Both the position numbers and the translations under genes were made by a program. From contig JAJPHL010000040.1 in assembly GCA_021325275.1 (NCBI GenBank), forward strand, positions 1 to 37,019: DNA of 37,019 bases, written 5' to 3'. This document shows positions 1-9,350 of the stretch, one piece after another. The notes under the pieces are model-generated. The model made no database searches. It saw only the letters and a program-made list of their open reading frames with translations, and was not told where the DNA came from. Source of the stretch: Terriglobia bacterium. Lineage in GTDB: Bacteria > Acidobacteriota > Terriglobia > JAJPHL01. The first letter of the stretch is position 1. Each line of letters begins with the position of its first letter.

Positions 1-42
1 ATACATTCCATAGCGGCATATCTCAATCAACAGGGAGCCATC

Positions 43-801
43 ATGAGTGCGAGTCTTACGGGGAAAACGGCGTTAGTGACCGGCGGCGGACGCGGCATCG
101 GCAAAGCCATTGCGTTTCGACTGGCGGAAGCGGGCGCGAACGTGGTGATCGCCAGCCGCAAGATGGAGAATCTCGAGGCCACGGCGAAAGAATTCGCGTC
201 GCTGAAAGGAAAAACGATGCCGATCGTGTGTCACGTGGGACGCAAGGAAGAGTTGGAGAAACTTGTCGCCGCCACGGAATCACTTTTCGGTCCCGTGGAT
301 ATTTTGGTCAACAACAGCGCGACGAATTTGGGACAAGGTCCGTGCCTCGACGTGACTGACGAGCAGTTGATGAAGACCATCGAGATCAACGTGCTTTCCG
401 CGCTGCGTTTGATTCGCCTGACGGTGCCGAAAATGATGGAACGCGGCGGAGGCAGCGTGATCAACATCGCCTCGATCGCGGGATTGCGCCCGCAGTCCGG
501 CGGCTTGGTGTACAGCTTCACGAAAGCGGGACTGATCATGATGACGCGCAACTGGGCCGCGGAGTTCGGCGCGAAGGGCGTGCGCGTGAACGCGATTTGT
601 CCCGGCCTGATCCAAACGGATTTCAGCGAGTATTTCTGGAAGAATCCCGAGCACGTGAAAAAACTTCACGACACGCAGCCGATTCCGCGCGTGGGCACAC
701 CTGAAGAGATCGGCGGCATGGCCCTGTATCTGGCGAGCGACGAATCGTCGTTTGTGACCGGTCAAACCTTTGTGGTCGACGGCGGCGCGACGGCGAAATG
801 A
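43..801 (+). CDS. SDR family NAD(P)-dependent oxidoreductase
   Basis: Classical short-chain dehydrogenase/reductase of 252 residues, the usual length. The Rossmann glycine motif TGGGRGIG is at residues 13-20, the NNSA structural motif at 90-93, the catalytic Asn at 116, Ser at 144 and the YSFTK active site at 157-161 (Tyr157, Lys161). It ends in the typical VVDGG segment near 244-248. These residues indicate an intact enzyme that reduces or oxidises a carbonyl/alcohol with NAD(P). The substrate cannot be read from sequence; FabG-like and glucose-dehydrogenase-like members share this layout. The ATG is preceded by GGGAG at a good distance. The gene converges on the next gene, and a short inverted repeat lies between them. 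Probably cytoplasmic, since no signal peptide is present. Confidence 0.93.
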   Translation: MSASLTGKTALVTGGGRGIGKAIAFRLAEAGANVVIASRKMENLEATAKEFASLKGKTMPIVCHVGRKEELEKLVAATESLFGPVDILVNNSATNLGQGPCLDVTDEQLMKTIEINVLSALRLIRLTVPKMMERGGGSVINIASIAGLRPQSGGLVYSFTKAGLIMMTRNWAAEFGAKGVRVNAICPGLIQTDFSEYFWKNPEHVKKLHDTQPIPRVGTPEEIGGMALYLASDESSFVTGQTFVVDGGATAK

Positions 802-803
802 GA

Positions 804-850
804 AGTCCTGAGTGCCAGCACTCAGCACTCAGGACTCAGCACTCAGGACT
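804..850. repeat. 7-nt (14-nt period) intergenic repeat with inverted copy
   Basis: GCACTCAGGACT occurs at 825-836 and 839-850 (14-nt period, made of CAGCACT and CAGGACT heptamers). Its exact reverse complement AGTCCTGAGTGC is at 804-815, so the left copy can pair with either right copy. It sits between convergent genes and may act as a bidirectional transcription end. The same element recurs between rpoB and rpoC. Confidence 0.85.
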
Positions 851-859
851 CAGGCAGCC

Positions 860-3382
860 TTACCCCTTGTAGTCGAGCACGCAAGCCCAGGATGCGATCG
901 TGCTGCCCAGGCTCGTCCAGTAGCCGTATTGATCGTAGATGTCGGTGGAAAGTCCGCCATCTTTGGTCGGCATCTGCGGATCGCTGGCGTTGCGGATCGC
1001 CAGCCATTTCACATCCGACTTCATTTCGTCCACGGCTAATCCCAAAATCGCGTCATCCATTTCCACCATCGCACCCATTTTTTGCAGGCCGAAGGAGTTC
1101 TGCGCGGTATCGAACTCGAATGCATCGGTCGTGACGATCACCGCCGGGCCGCCAATCTGCGCGGCCGTGTTCGCCGCGGTAAAGACGCCGGGATTGCGCG
1201 TGAACGTTTTCACGGCCTGTCCGTAGGCGGCGTGCGCGGCTTTCACCTGCGCCACGTTCGGCGCGGTGAGTCTCGAGAATTGCGTCAGTTGCCCGTTGGT
1301 AGGAACGGTGTACCCGCTGCTGAACGACTTGTGATTGAACGCCGCGCTCTTGAAATTCTTATCTAGCTTGAAGACCGCGGTATTCGCGACGATGACATCG
1401 CCTAGCTCAAGCTTCGCGCCGATCGCCCCGGCCGTCCCGGAGGTGATCGCGAGTTTGGGTTGGGCCTGCTGGATGACTTGCTTGAACATGTCCTTCACCG
1501 GCATCGACGCGTTGTCGCGCGCCAAGTGGAAGTTCGATTTGAAGAGCAGCACCTTGCGGCCGCCGATCAGAATCGGCATGAACTTGCCGATGTAGTGGGC
1601 TTCGGCCGCGGGCGCGCGCCCGGTGGAACGGCCGGCGAATTTGGAATCCCACTGATTGGTGTATTCATACCAACCGCTGGTGGCGCCTTTCGCCGGCATC
1701 GCCCAAGTCCCGGGAGTCAGAGCCGCCGCCATCGCGTTCGCTTCGGCCGACGTCCAGGTGAAGATGACGAAATCGGCCTGCGGCAACTCCGCGTCGGAGC
1801 TCTTGAACTTGAACGACGAATCCGGCTGCGGCGACAGATTGGCAGGCCACGGAATCGGCGCGATCGAATGTTGGTTGACCACCGTCACACCGAAGCCGAG
1901 ACCCGGGGCCGCCATTGCGTCTTGATCGAGCGGGTTGAAGTCGATGACCTTCGCAGCGAGCGGATCCACCTGGATCTCCGGATTCTTGTGAAGCCGGCGC
2001 ACCGGTTTGACGATCATCATGTCCTTCGATCCCGTGCCCCAGATCGGATCGTTGGCGAAGCTGCCGTCCAAAGCTGCGCTGATCAGTGTGGTGAACGCCG
2101 CATATTGCGCGGGCTGTTGCGCCACAGCCAATGTGAATCCCGCCAGAAGCTGCGCATCGTCGCCGTTTCCAACGACGGGGAAGCCGTTCTGCAGCCGTCC
2201 AGCGATGGAAAGCGTGGTGTTCTCATCGCCGTCGTCCCACGTTTCGATGTCCTGCACGGAGTGGCCGCCCAGCGCGGCCAGTTGCGCCGTGGCGATCATC
2301 GCGCCGACTTTGCGCGCGCTGTCCTGCATATCGGCGATCGGATATTCTTGTTGGAAGTTGACGGTCTGTCCGTTGATTCCCGTCGCCGTACCCATCAGTT
2401 CGATGGTGGTGGCGCCGGTTCCCAGGAAGGCGCCAAGCGCGGTCAACTCGTCGATGTATGAATTGCGCGTGCTCTGATTGAGTCCACTGAGCGTCTCGAC
2501 CGCACCCTGAATGAGCCCCAGACGCAGCAGGTCGGTGGGGTGCACGTCGAAATCGCCGTTTTCGTCGGTGCCCGAGGCGTTCCGTAGTGCCGGCGTCTTG
2601 GCTTTAGGCTTGGCGAACTGGCCGATGAAGACCGCCAACAGCATCGCGAGGTTGTAGCCGAAGGATGGTCCCATGTTGAGAACGCCGTAAATGTCGGCTG
2701 CGGCTTCATCCATCCAATAATCCCAGAGCACGGCTTTCCATTGATCGGCGGAAGCCGGGAAGACCGAGTAAACCTGTTGCCGCAGTTCCTGCATCAGACC
2801 ATGGTCGGCGTGGATCACGTCGTGGCCGCCGGTCTCGTGGGCCAGGCTGCCGAACAGGAACGGATGGTCCATGAACGTCGACGGCATGCTGACCACGCCG
2901 ATATTTCCTCCCGTCAGGTTCGCGATGTCGTCGCAGGGCACGGTAAACGGTCCCTGGCTGGGGTCCGACTGATACACGGCCAACGGTGGCAACTGCTCGC
3001 TCAATTTGATTCCCAGGTTGCGGCGCGTGCTCTTATTCAAGAACGACACGTATAAGTCGGATATCACCGCTAAAAAGCGATTCATTTCCGGGGCGATCGT
3101 TTTATCGGAGTGTTGGTAGACGCAGCCCGTAAGCGTCTCGACGTAAGAAACGTCGCCCGGCGCGATCCGCGCGAAAATACTGGCGGCGCGGTCGAGCAGG
3201 GGCGTCACGTAACCGGCCTGGAACGGCGCCGGGAGTAACGGCGCGGATTTCGATACCATGCCCGTTACCTTGCTGGAAGTGGGTTTCGCTCCGAAGGCCG
3301 GCGTACTGGCGGCCAGAAAGTTGGTCTTCATGAGCAGGGAATACAGAGAGTTGAAGTTGGTTTCGAGTCCCGCAGTAGCCAT
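860..3382 (-). CDS. Zincin-like metallopeptidase / nucleoside-phosphorylase-like fusion protein
   Basis: An 840-residue protein with no signal peptide and no clear membrane segment. The first half holds HETGGHD at 182-188, a HExxxH variant of the zinc-peptidase HExxH motif, followed by more His residues (191, 194) and DEAAAD at 225-230, which looks like the downstream Glu ligand region of gluzincins. The last third (about 535-835) resembles the PNP/MTA-nucleosidase fold: a strand-rich start near 536, TSGTAGAIG at 648-655 followed by LGDVIVAN, VEMDDA near 773-778 and IRNASDP near 796-802, which correspond to the GTAGG, VEME and R-x-SD elements of that family. The ATG follows GGAG. It stands alone, convergent with the SDR gene. 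The domain calls are by eye; the biological role is unknown. Possible roles include nucleotide/nucleoside cleavage coupled to proteolysis, as in defence or signalling effectors, but nothing in the context proves this. Confidence 0.7.
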   Translation of the reverse strand: MATAGLETNFNSLYSLLMKTNFLAASTPAFGAKPTSSKVTGMVSKSAPLLPAPFQAGYVTPLLDRAASIFARIAPGDVSYVETLTGCVYQHSDKTIAPEMNRFLAVISDLYVSFLNKSTRRNLGIKLSEQLPPLAVYQSDPSQGPFTVPCDDIANLTGGNIGVVSMPSTFMDHPFLFGSLAHETGGHDVIHADHGLMQELRQQVYSVFPASADQWKAVLWDYWMDEAAADIYGVLNMGPSFGYNLAMLLAVFIGQFAKPKAKTPALRNASGTDENGDFDVHPTDLLRLGLIQGAVETLSGLNQSTRNSYIDELTALGAFLGTGATTIELMGTATGINGQTVNFQQEYPIADMQDSARKVGAMIATAQLAALGGHSVQDIETWDDGDENTTLSIAGRLQNGFPVVGNGDDAQLLAGFTLAVAQQPAQYAAFTTLISAALDGSFANDPIWGTGSKDMMIVKPVRRLHKNPEIQVDPLAAKVIDFNPLDQDAMAAPGLGFGVTVVNQHSIAPIPWPANLSPQPDSSFKFKSSDAELPQADFVIFTWTSAEANAMAAALTPGTWAMPAKGATSGWYEYTNQWDSKFAGRSTGRAPAAEAHYIGKFMPILIGGRKVLLFKSNFHLARDNASMPVKDMFKQVIQQAQPKLAITSGTAGAIGAKLELGDVIVANTAVFKLDKNFKSAAFNHKSFSSGYTVPTNGQLTQFSRLTAPNVAQVKAAHAAYGQAVKTFTRNPGVFTAANTAAQIGGPAVIVTTDAFEFDTAQNSFGLQKMGAMVEMDDAILGLAVDEMKSDVKWLAIRNASDPQMPTKDGGLSTDIYDQYGYWTSLGSTIASWACVLDYKG

Positions 3383-3408
3383 GTGGCACGCTCCTCGGCG
3401 TTTTTTGT

Positions 3409-3431
3409 AATCGGATTTAGTTTTTCCGATT
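3409..3431. promoter_or_regulatory. Inverted repeat upstream of the zincin/phosphorylase gene
   Basis: AATCGGA (3409-3415) and TCCGATT (3425-3431) form a perfect 7-bp inverted repeat with a 9-nt spacer, about 27 bp upstream of the start codon at 3382. It could be an operator or a 5'-UTR hairpin. It is not followed by a T-run on the minus strand, so it is unlikely to be a terminator for upstream genes. Confidence 0.35.
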
Positions 3432-3561
3432 TCGAATATTGCGCGTTCGCATTATTCGGCGACACACAATATCACGAAAAACGACTCGGAATATAAAACG
3501 AGCTTTAATGCCACCTCCCTTTTCTTCCTGGGTCGCTCGACGTACCCGCGCCTGTTAAGCA

Positions 3562-3664
3562 TTGCACTGCGATGGTTACAGTGTTCGAGGTGACGCCGTT
3601 TACGGCCATGCTGAGTGTAACGGCGCTGCCTCGGCCCAACGCTTTGTGGCACCTGCGCGTTCAC
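3562..3664 (-). pseudogene. Frameshifted remnant of a TIGR03437-type C-terminal domain
   Basis: Reading the minus strand from 3664 gives [11 protein letters not shown]. After a single extra base the next frame gives GSAVTLSMAVNG and then VTIAVQ. This is the exact end of the C-terminal domain seen intact in the two genes further right (VNAQIPQSV...GSAV...VNGV...VTIAVQ). Only the last 35 or so residues remain, and they begin about 20 nt after the stop codon of the neighbouring gene. It is a decayed fragment, not a gene. The 301-bp gap 3383-3683 otherwise holds only the promoter region of the 860-3382 gene. Confidence 0.8.
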
Positions 3665-3683
3665 TTGTTTGCCGGAGTTGCCC

Positions 3684-5045
3684 CTAGTTGCAGTTACCGG
3701 TACTGAAATACGTCGTGCACCTTGCGTTGAATGCATAGACGGCGGCGACGCCGGCTAGCAGCAGCGCGGCCACCATCGCCGACACCCACACCAAGGGTAC
3801 AGTGGCCACTCCGAAGATAGCCAAGACCAGAATCAATAGCGCCGCCAGGAGGCTGGAATAGAACAGGCACATTGCGTATCGGCAATCCCAGCATGGGTTA
3901 CAAGGTGGGCACAGCTGGTAACACAGAAGAGCAATGAGGATCATCAGGGTCGCGAAGATAGCTCCAAATGGTCCAAAAAAATGTCCTCCGATAAACGGAA
4001 GGACGATTGAATGAGTAGCAAGCGGAAAGGTTGAGCAGGCCCACATCGCAAAGAAAACCAGGACAACAAGGAACACCAGGAGGCAGCACCAGCAGAAAAA
4101 CGACGGCTTGCTTGAATTTGAGTTCCCGCCGTTCGAGGTGGGGCAGGACGGGAGGTTCACCGTGATCGACTCATCCCCGCACCCCGCCGGTGTGTTGGTG
4201 GTTACCGTGAACTGCTGCGCGCTGCCACCGGCGTAAGAATATGGGCCCAACACCAGATTGACGGTTCCTCCTGTGCTCGAGGTCGTTCCTCCCGTCTGGA
4301 CATGGCCGAACGCATCGCTGAACTGTACCGAGAAAGGAGCGGAGCCGGTCACCACGGCTGTCACGCTAACACTCACGTTTCCGTTGGAGTCGCACTGCCC
4401 AACGGTAGGTGTCAGGTTGGAACTGGGACACGGCGGACAAAGATCCAAAGTCTCCGGAAAACTTACCAAATTTGCGCAGGTCAGCGGCGGACTCCCGGTA
4501 CTCGTGACCTGTACTGAAAACGTCACCGGTCCCGGCGTCAGAAACTTACCTGTCACCGTGTATGTTCCATTGGCCGTGATTGTGGCGTACGTGCTGCCGT
4601 TGTATTGCGCTAGCGCACTGAACGAATTGCCGCCGGAGACTTGGATGGTTGTCGCGATTGTGACGAAACCGCCGGGCCAGCACGGGCCGATGGTCTGGCC
4701 AGTGATTGTAATGGTCGGGCACGCCGGCGGGCAATTAACGACGAACGTTCCTTCCGCCACTGTGCACCCACCGGTCGTACAAGAAGCTTTAACGAGAATC
4801 CCGGGCTCCGCTCCGCATTCTGCACAGGCAGGGAGGGCCGCGCCAGGAGCCGGAAAGTCCTTGGTCCATTGACCGCTGGAAGCGACGGTTGCCGTCAAAG
4901 TTTCCGTCAACGCGTCTCCGCATCCGATCTGGACGGACACGGTCTTGCAGCCACCGACCGTGGCCGTTCCATTTACCGTCAAACCAGTTAACTTACCGCC
5001 GGTGAGAATCCCCTGAACATCGGTGATGCCAATACTACAGGCCAT
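3684..5045 (-). CDS. Cys-rich surface-type protein with C-terminal four-helix membrane anchor
   Basis: I do not recognise this family. The 453-residue product starts at the ATG at 5045, which follows GAGGT with 7-8 nt spacing; an upstream extension is out of character. Residues 1-310 are rich in Thr, Ser, Gly and Val with many Cys-Pro-x-Cys pairs and look like two or three beta-sandwich (Ig-like) modules. The C-terminus has about four membrane helices (near 317-335, 358-378, 393-412 and 418-440), with Cys clusters (CWCC, CPPCNPCWDC) in or between them. There is no N-terminal signal peptide, so how the beta domain would be exported is unclear; it may be cytoplasmic or use the C-terminal helices. 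It lies 22 nt downstream of a small membrane-protein gene and is visibly poorer in GC than its neighbours. Confidence 0.7.
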   Translation of the reverse strand: MACSIGITDVQGILTGGKLTGLTVNGTATVGGCKTVSVQIGCGDALTETLTATVASSGQWTKDFPAPGAALPACAECGAEPGILVKASCTTGGCTVAEGTFVVNCPPACPTITITGQTIGPCWPGGFVTIATTIQVSGGNSFSALAQYNGSTYATITANGTYTVTGKFLTPGPVTFSVQVTSTGSPPLTCANLVSFPETLDLCPPCPSSNLTPTVGQCDSNGNVSVSVTAVVTGSAPFSVQFSDAFGHVQTGGTTSSTGGTVNLVLGPYSYAGGSAQQFTVTTNTPAGCGDESITVNLPSCPTSNGGNSNSSKPSFFCWCCLLVFLVVLVFFAMWACSTFPLATHSIVLPFIGGHFFGPFGAIFATLMILIALLCYQLCPPCNPCWDCRYAMCLFYSSLLAALLILVLAIFGVATVPLVWVSAMVAALLLAGVAAVYAFNARCTTYFSTGNCN

Positions 5046-5067
5046 TGGGTGTACCTCGTCTTTGCGG

Positions 5068-5385
5068 TCAACTGTGTTCCGGTTCGTGGAACCCAATTTG
5101 TGGGCCCCAAATCTTGCGCAACAAGATCGCTCCCATGTGCGCGGAGAACAGGAGCGTACTGGGGACTGCAACCGCCAGATACCAGAAGGCAGCGATCTCC
5201 AAACCCTCGACGTGCCGGAAGAAAAGGTAGGCGGTCCAGCCCGCCACGGAAAGCGCGAAACTCGAACCAATGCAGTAGATGCACGTCCCCAGTTTGGAAT
5301 GTAGCGGACGCGGTGCAGGGGGATCTTCTGGTCCAGTTACCACGACGAATCGTGTTCCACGCCCGCAATTGCAGTCGCTCACGGT
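5068..5385 (-). CDS. Small two-helix membrane protein
   Basis: About 105 residues. The best start is GTG at 5385, which has GAGG five nt upstream; a TTG at 5400 in the same frame is an alternative (110 residues). A stop codon at 5406-5404 limits any further extension. The N-terminal part is soluble and Cys-containing (CNCG). Two hydrophobic helices follow, roughly residues 36-56 and 65-90, and a short charged tail ends the protein. No family is recognised. It is the first gene of a two-gene unit with the Cys-rich membrane protein 22 nt downstream, so the two probably act together in the membrane. Base composition is lower in GC than the flanking genes. Confidence 0.6.
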   Translation of the reverse strand, partial: TVSDCNCGRGTRFVVVTGPEDPPAPRPLHSKLGTCIYCIGSSFALSVAGWTAYLFFRHVEGLEIAAFWYLAVAVPSTLLFSAHMGAILLRKIWGPQIGFHEPEHS

Positions 5386-5489
5386 AACCTCGACCCGCAA
5401 TTCTCAAGAGACGATTCGCGAAAAGCACAAATCGGCCATCATTGAGTTTCTCTTCACGGGTTGCTCAGCCAGTTCCTGACCCGCCACCT

Positions 5490-5517
5490 ATTATCACTAA
5501 ATTATTTAAGTTTGCAA
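5490..5517 (-). promoter_or_regulatory. Sigma70-like promoter for the two-gene membrane cassette
   Basis: On the minus strand TTGCAA (5517-5512) and GATAAT (5495-5490) are separated by 16 bp within an AT-rich stretch. Transcription would start near 5483, about 100 nt before the proposed GTG start. The rest of 5401-5639 holds no gene that I can support. Confidence 0.5.
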
Positions 5518-5639
5518 CATTTATTATTGAAATGCCTTCTATTTCATCCACAGTTTTCCCGTGTCATTTTCCATTCTAGCCGGGACGGATCGTGAGCGGA
5601 CCGAGCAAGCAGTTCAGGTGGTAGGGCCACGTGTCGCGG

Positions 5640-7550
5640 CTACTGCACTGCGATCGTTACGGAGTTCGACGCGACTCCATTAACCGTGATCGTGAGTGCG
5701 ACCGCGCTTCCCGTCGCGACGCTCTGCGGAATCTGCGCGTTCACTTGATACAAGCCGACGAATCCCGGCGCGAGTCCCGAAAAACTCGGTGTCACCGCGA
5801 CTCCGCCAATCGTCATCGACACGCTCGCCGTTGTGGTTTGTCCCGACGCCGCCGCGCCGTCGGCCGGAGGATTCGCGACGGCGCCCAGTCCGCTGCAATA
5901 CACGGTGATGAATTGTCCGCGTGCCACCGGTTGCGCGCTGACGCCTGGAATCGATCCCGCCGGCGCGGCGAACGTCGCGGTGTTGGCGATTTGAATCGCG
6001 CCCTGACCCGATCCCGATGCGTTGATCGTGAAAATTCCCGGACCCGCTGAGCCGAGCGTCATCGTGTACGTATTGCTCGCTTGTCCGTTCACGGTCACTA
6101 CAACGGATGCGGATGCCCCTGTCGCTTCCCAAGGAATCTGGAAATTGATTTGTCCAGCAGAAACGAAAAACAGCGGCGCGGCGACGCCGTTCACCGTGAC
6201 GCTCACGCCTCCGAGCGACGTCGGCAGCGGCAGCGACGATGCCGCAACGGTTGACGCAGCGAGATTCGTGCCGAACAACGACACAATCGCGCCGGCTGCA
6301 GGCGCCAGCGTCTTCGAGAAACTCGCGCCGTTCACGATTCCGCCCGCGGGAATCGCGGGCGCGGGTCCGCTCGCGCCGAGCCCCGGCACTTCCCGGACGC
6401 GGTTATCATTCGGGTAGGCGACGCCGTTCACCGTACCGGGATAAATGTACTCGGCGATGAACAGATTGCCGCTGGAGTCGAAAGCGATTCCGAGAGGAGT
6501 GATGACGGCCTTCGTCGCGGGCCCACCGTCGCCCAACGGCGGTTGGGGAACTTGCGTCAAGCTGTCTCCCGTTCCGGCAACGGAGCTGATCGTCCCGGCC
6601 GGAGTTATTTTTCGTATCCGGCGGTGGAGGGTATCGGCCACAAAGAGATTGCCCACCGAATCGATGGCCAATCCAACGGGATCCAAGATCGCATTGGTGG
6701 CCGCACCGCCGTCTCCGCCTGGACAAATCGGGAAGGTAGAGCAAACGTCGAAGTTTTGGCCATTGCCGGCGATCGTCGAAATCACGCCGGACGGCGTGAC
6801 TTTGCGAACGCGATAGTTGAACAGATCTCCGATATAGAGATTCCCCGCGGAGTCGAGCGCCAACGCGGTTGGACTATGGAGTTGTGCTTTCGTGGCGGGG
6901 CCTCCATCGCCGGAAAAGCCGGCGGTTCCGGTTCCCGCGATCGTGGTGATGATTCCCGCGGCGGAAACTTTGCGAACGCTTTGGAATAGCGCATCGGCGA
7001 TGTATAGATTGCCCGCGGCGTCGATCGCCAGGGCCTGGGGATTCACCACGCCGCTGGTCGCCGGTCCACCGTCGCCGTTGGTGCCGGTGACCACTTGACT
7101 TTGGCCGTTGCCGGCATACGTTGTGATCGTGCCGTCGGGTGTGATTTTGCGGACGCGGTTGTCTCCTTCCGCGATGTACAGATTCCCGGCGGAGTCCAAC
7201 TTCACATCGCGCGGGCTGAGAATGTTGGCGCCGGTAGCGGGACCGCCATCGCCAAGAATGGGATTTAATTGTCCAGCCGCGGGCCCGCCGTTGCCGGCGA
7301 ACGTTGTGATCGTGCCGTCGGGCGTGACTTTGCGGATGCGGTTGTTGGCGAGATCCGCAATGTAGATGTTGCCCGCGGCGTCCACGACCACGGCGGACGG
7401 CTGGTTGAGTTCCGCGGCCGTAGCCGGTCCGCCGTCACCGGAAAACCCCACCGAACTTCCTCCCGCGACAGTGGAGATGTTCTGAGCGGCGGTCAAAGAG
7501 GAAACCACCAGCAGCGCGGCTCCGAGAAAAGCTTGTGTTTTGGAATTCAT
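5640..7550 (-). CDS. Secreted NHL-repeat beta-propeller protein with TIGR03437 C-terminal domain
   Basis: 636 residues from the ATG at 7550, which begins a clean signal peptide (basic start, hydrophobic core, TAAQ cleavage region) and follows GAAGGG. Six NHL blades follow, each with a core like [10 protein letters not shown] then RKVTPDG, most preceded by the loop GDGGPAT; together they should form a six-bladed propeller. The last 230 or so residues are the Solibacter-type C-terminal domain ([40 protein letters not shown], final VTIAVQ). It is an exported protein that probably binds a ligand or cell-surface component; the function of the C-terminal domain is not known. It is the last gene of a three-gene operon, starting 14 nt after the previous stop. 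Confidence 0.9.
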   Translation of the reverse strand: MNSKTQAFLGAALLVVSSLTAAQNISTVAGGSSVGFSGDGGPATAAELNQPSAVVVDAAGNIYIADLANNRIRKVTPDGTITTFAGNGGPAAGQLNPILGDGGPATGANILSPRDVKLDSAGNLYIAEGDNRVRKITPDGTITTYAGNGQSQVVTGTNGDGGPATSGVVNPQALAIDAAGNLYIADALFQSVRKVSAAGIITTIAGTGTAGFSGDGGPATKAQLHSPTALALDSAGNLYIGDLFNYRVRKVTPSGVISTIAGNGQNFDVCSTFPICPGGDGGAATNAILDPVGLAIDSVGNLFVADTLHRRIRKITPAGTISSVAGTGDSLTQVPQPPLGDGGPATKAVITPLGIAFDSSGNLFIAEYIYPGTVNGVAYPNDNRVREVPGLGASGPAPAIPAGGIVNGASFSKTLAPAAGAIVSLFGTNLAASTVAASSLPLPTSLGGVSVTVNGVAAPLFFVSAGQINFQIPWEATGASASVVVTVNGQASNTYTMTLGSAGPGIFTINASGSGQGAIQIANTATFAAPAGSIPGVSAQPVARGQFITVYCSGLGAVANPPADGAAASGQTTTASVSMTIGGVAVTPSFSGLAPGFVGLYQVNAQIPQSVATGSAVALTITVNGVASNSVTIAVQ

Positions 7551-7564
7551 TCTTTGGTTTCCCT

Positions 7565-9346
7565 TCACTGGACGGCGATCGTCACTGAATTCGACGCGAC
7601 CCCGTTCACCGAAATCGACAGCGACACTGCGGAACCCGGCGTGACACTCTGCGGAACTTGCGCGTTCACTTGATACAAGCCCACGAAGCCCGGCGCGAGT
7701 CCCGCGAAGCTCACGGGCGCGCTTTGACCACCGATCGTAGCCGTTACGTTTCCCGATGCCATCGAGAGTGTGCTGCCACTGGCCGCGGCGCCGGTGGCAG
7801 GTTGGTTCGACACCGCGCCTAAGCCGCTGCAATAAATCGTGAGGTAACTACCTCGCGACACCGGTTGCGCGCTCGCGCCGGGGATCGATCCGGCCGGCGC
7901 GGCGAACGTGCTGGAGTTGGCCAGTTGGATCGCGCCCTGCCCCTTCCCCGACGAGTCGATGGAAAAGATTCCGGGCGCTACACCGCTGAGCGAAACAATC
8001 AACGGAGTGCTGGTGCCGGCCGCATTCGTCACTGTCAACGTCGCAGTGGTTTGGCCGAGCACTTCCCAAGGCATCTCAAAATTGATTTGGCCTGCACCCA
8101 CGAAAAACAGCGGCGCGGCGACGCCGTTCAATTTCACGGTCACTCCGCCCAGCGTGGTCGGCAGCGGCAGCGTGGTTGCCACGTTGTTGCCGCTCGCAAA
8201 GTTCGTCCCGAAGATCGAGGTGATTCCCGCGGCCGTCAACGACGCTGTGTAACTCGCGCCGCCTACCACACCCGTGGAGGGAACCGTCGGCGTGTTGCCG
8301 CCGCTCGTCGACGCCAACGCCGGGGGCAAGCAGAATTTCCAGATTTGCCCGCTGCTGGTGCTGGGCCGCACCGAAGCGTACATCGCTACGTTGTCGACGG
8401 TAAAAAACGACGCGCAGTTGGACGTCTTGTATAACGTCGAGCCGCCGCCGGTCGCGCTCACGTAGCTGAATTGCGCGCCCACACCTACGCCGGTGCCGCA
8501 GTTGTTGTCAGTGGAATAGAGCGCGTAGCCATTCACCGGCAACGCCTCCACCGACCCGAACTGCACACCGCTGGCCAGCGTCGTCAACGCGCCGCTGGAC
8601 AAGTTGGCCTTGTACACGCCCTGTTCCGCGCCGCTGGTGAAGAAAATGTTGCCGGCGAAATCGAGCGCCACGTAGTAGGCGGGCTTCGACGAATTGATGA
8701 CCGAAACAGATCCGCCGGTTTTGGCGACGCGAGCCACGCCTCCTGTGCCACCCAGAATCGGATACTGACCGAAGTAGACGTTGGTGCTGTCTACGTCGAG
8801 CGAGATCGGCGTCACCAGTCCTTGCGCCAAAATCTGTTTCGATTGCGACGCCTTGTTGAAGCTCAGGATTTGACCATCCGCCTGAATGCCCGTGCCGGCC
8901 ACGGCCACGTAGACGTTCGTGGCATCGCCCTTGATCTGAGTCACGGTGCTGAGTCCGCTGGCCAAGCTCACGGCCGTCCCGCCGGTCAGAGGAACCACCC
9001 ACACCGAACCCGTACCTGGATTCGGGTTGGCGGCCGGTCCAGGTTTTCCGTTCGTTGCAAAGTAGGCGTTGCTCGAATCCACATAGATGCCGCTCACTCC
9101 GATCGTCCCGCTTCCCGGAATCGTGGCCAGCACTTGGACGTTGCCACCGGCCAGCGGCACGCGCAGCAGCCGGCCGGTTTCGTCGCCGAAATAGATGTAC
9201 GTGCCATCGTCCAAAACCTGGCTGTCGGTGATCGCACCGATGCTGGCCAGCATGGTGTCGGTGCAGGATTGCGCCGCCGCGGGCTGGGCCGCCGTCACGG
9301 CGAACAGAAATGTGAGGGGAGCGAGAATTCGGAGCGTATTTTTCAT
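7565..9346 (-). CDS. Secreted propeller-like protein with TIGR03437 C-terminal domain
   Basis: 593 residues with a signal peptide (hydrophobic core near 9-20, AAAQ before Ser-Cys). Residues of about 30-345 form repeated units with patterns such as [19 protein letters not shown] and VYFGQYP, which suggests a beta-propeller of the quinoprotein/DUF5050 type. The last 235 or so residues are a full TIGR03437 domain, closely matching that of the next gene ([27 protein letters not shown]). It starts 4 nt after the stop of the 212-residue gene and ends 14 nt before the NHL gene; its TGA overlaps the ribosome-binding region of that gene, so coupled translation is likely. Confidence 0.87.
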   Translation of the reverse strand: MKNTLRILAPLTFLFAVTAAQPAAAQSCTDTMLASIGAITDSQVLDDGTYIYFGDETGRLLRVPLAGGNVQVLATIPGSGTIGVSGIYVDSSNAYFATNGKPGPAANPNPGTGSVWVVPLTGGTAVSLASGLSTVTQIKGDATNVYVAVAGTGIQADGQILSFNKASQSKQILAQGLVTPISLDVDSTNVYFGQYPILGGTGGVARVAKTGGSVSVINSSKPAYYVALDFAGNIFFTSGAEQGVYKANLSSGALTTLASGVQFGSVEALPVNGYALYSTDNNCGTGVGVGAQFSYVSATGGGSTLYKTSNCASFFTVDNVAMYASVRPSTSSGQIWKFCLPPALASTSGGNTPTVPSTGVVGGASYTASLTAAGITSIFGTNFASGNNVATTLPLPTTLGGVTVKLNGVAAPLFFVGAGQINFEMPWEVLGQTTATLTVTNAAGTSTPLIVSLSGVAPGIFSIDSSGKGQGAIQLANSSTFAAPAGSIPGASAQPVSRGSYLTIYCSGLGAVSNQPATGAAASGSTLSMASGNVTATIGGQSAPVSFAGLAPGFVGLYQVNAQVPQSVTPGSAVSLSISVNGVASNSVTIAVQ

Positions 9347-9350
9347 TTCT

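Noticed and set aside
804-850. Tandem repeats considered as a CRISPR array
   Set aside because: Units are 7 or 14 nt with no spacers, and no cas genes are present.
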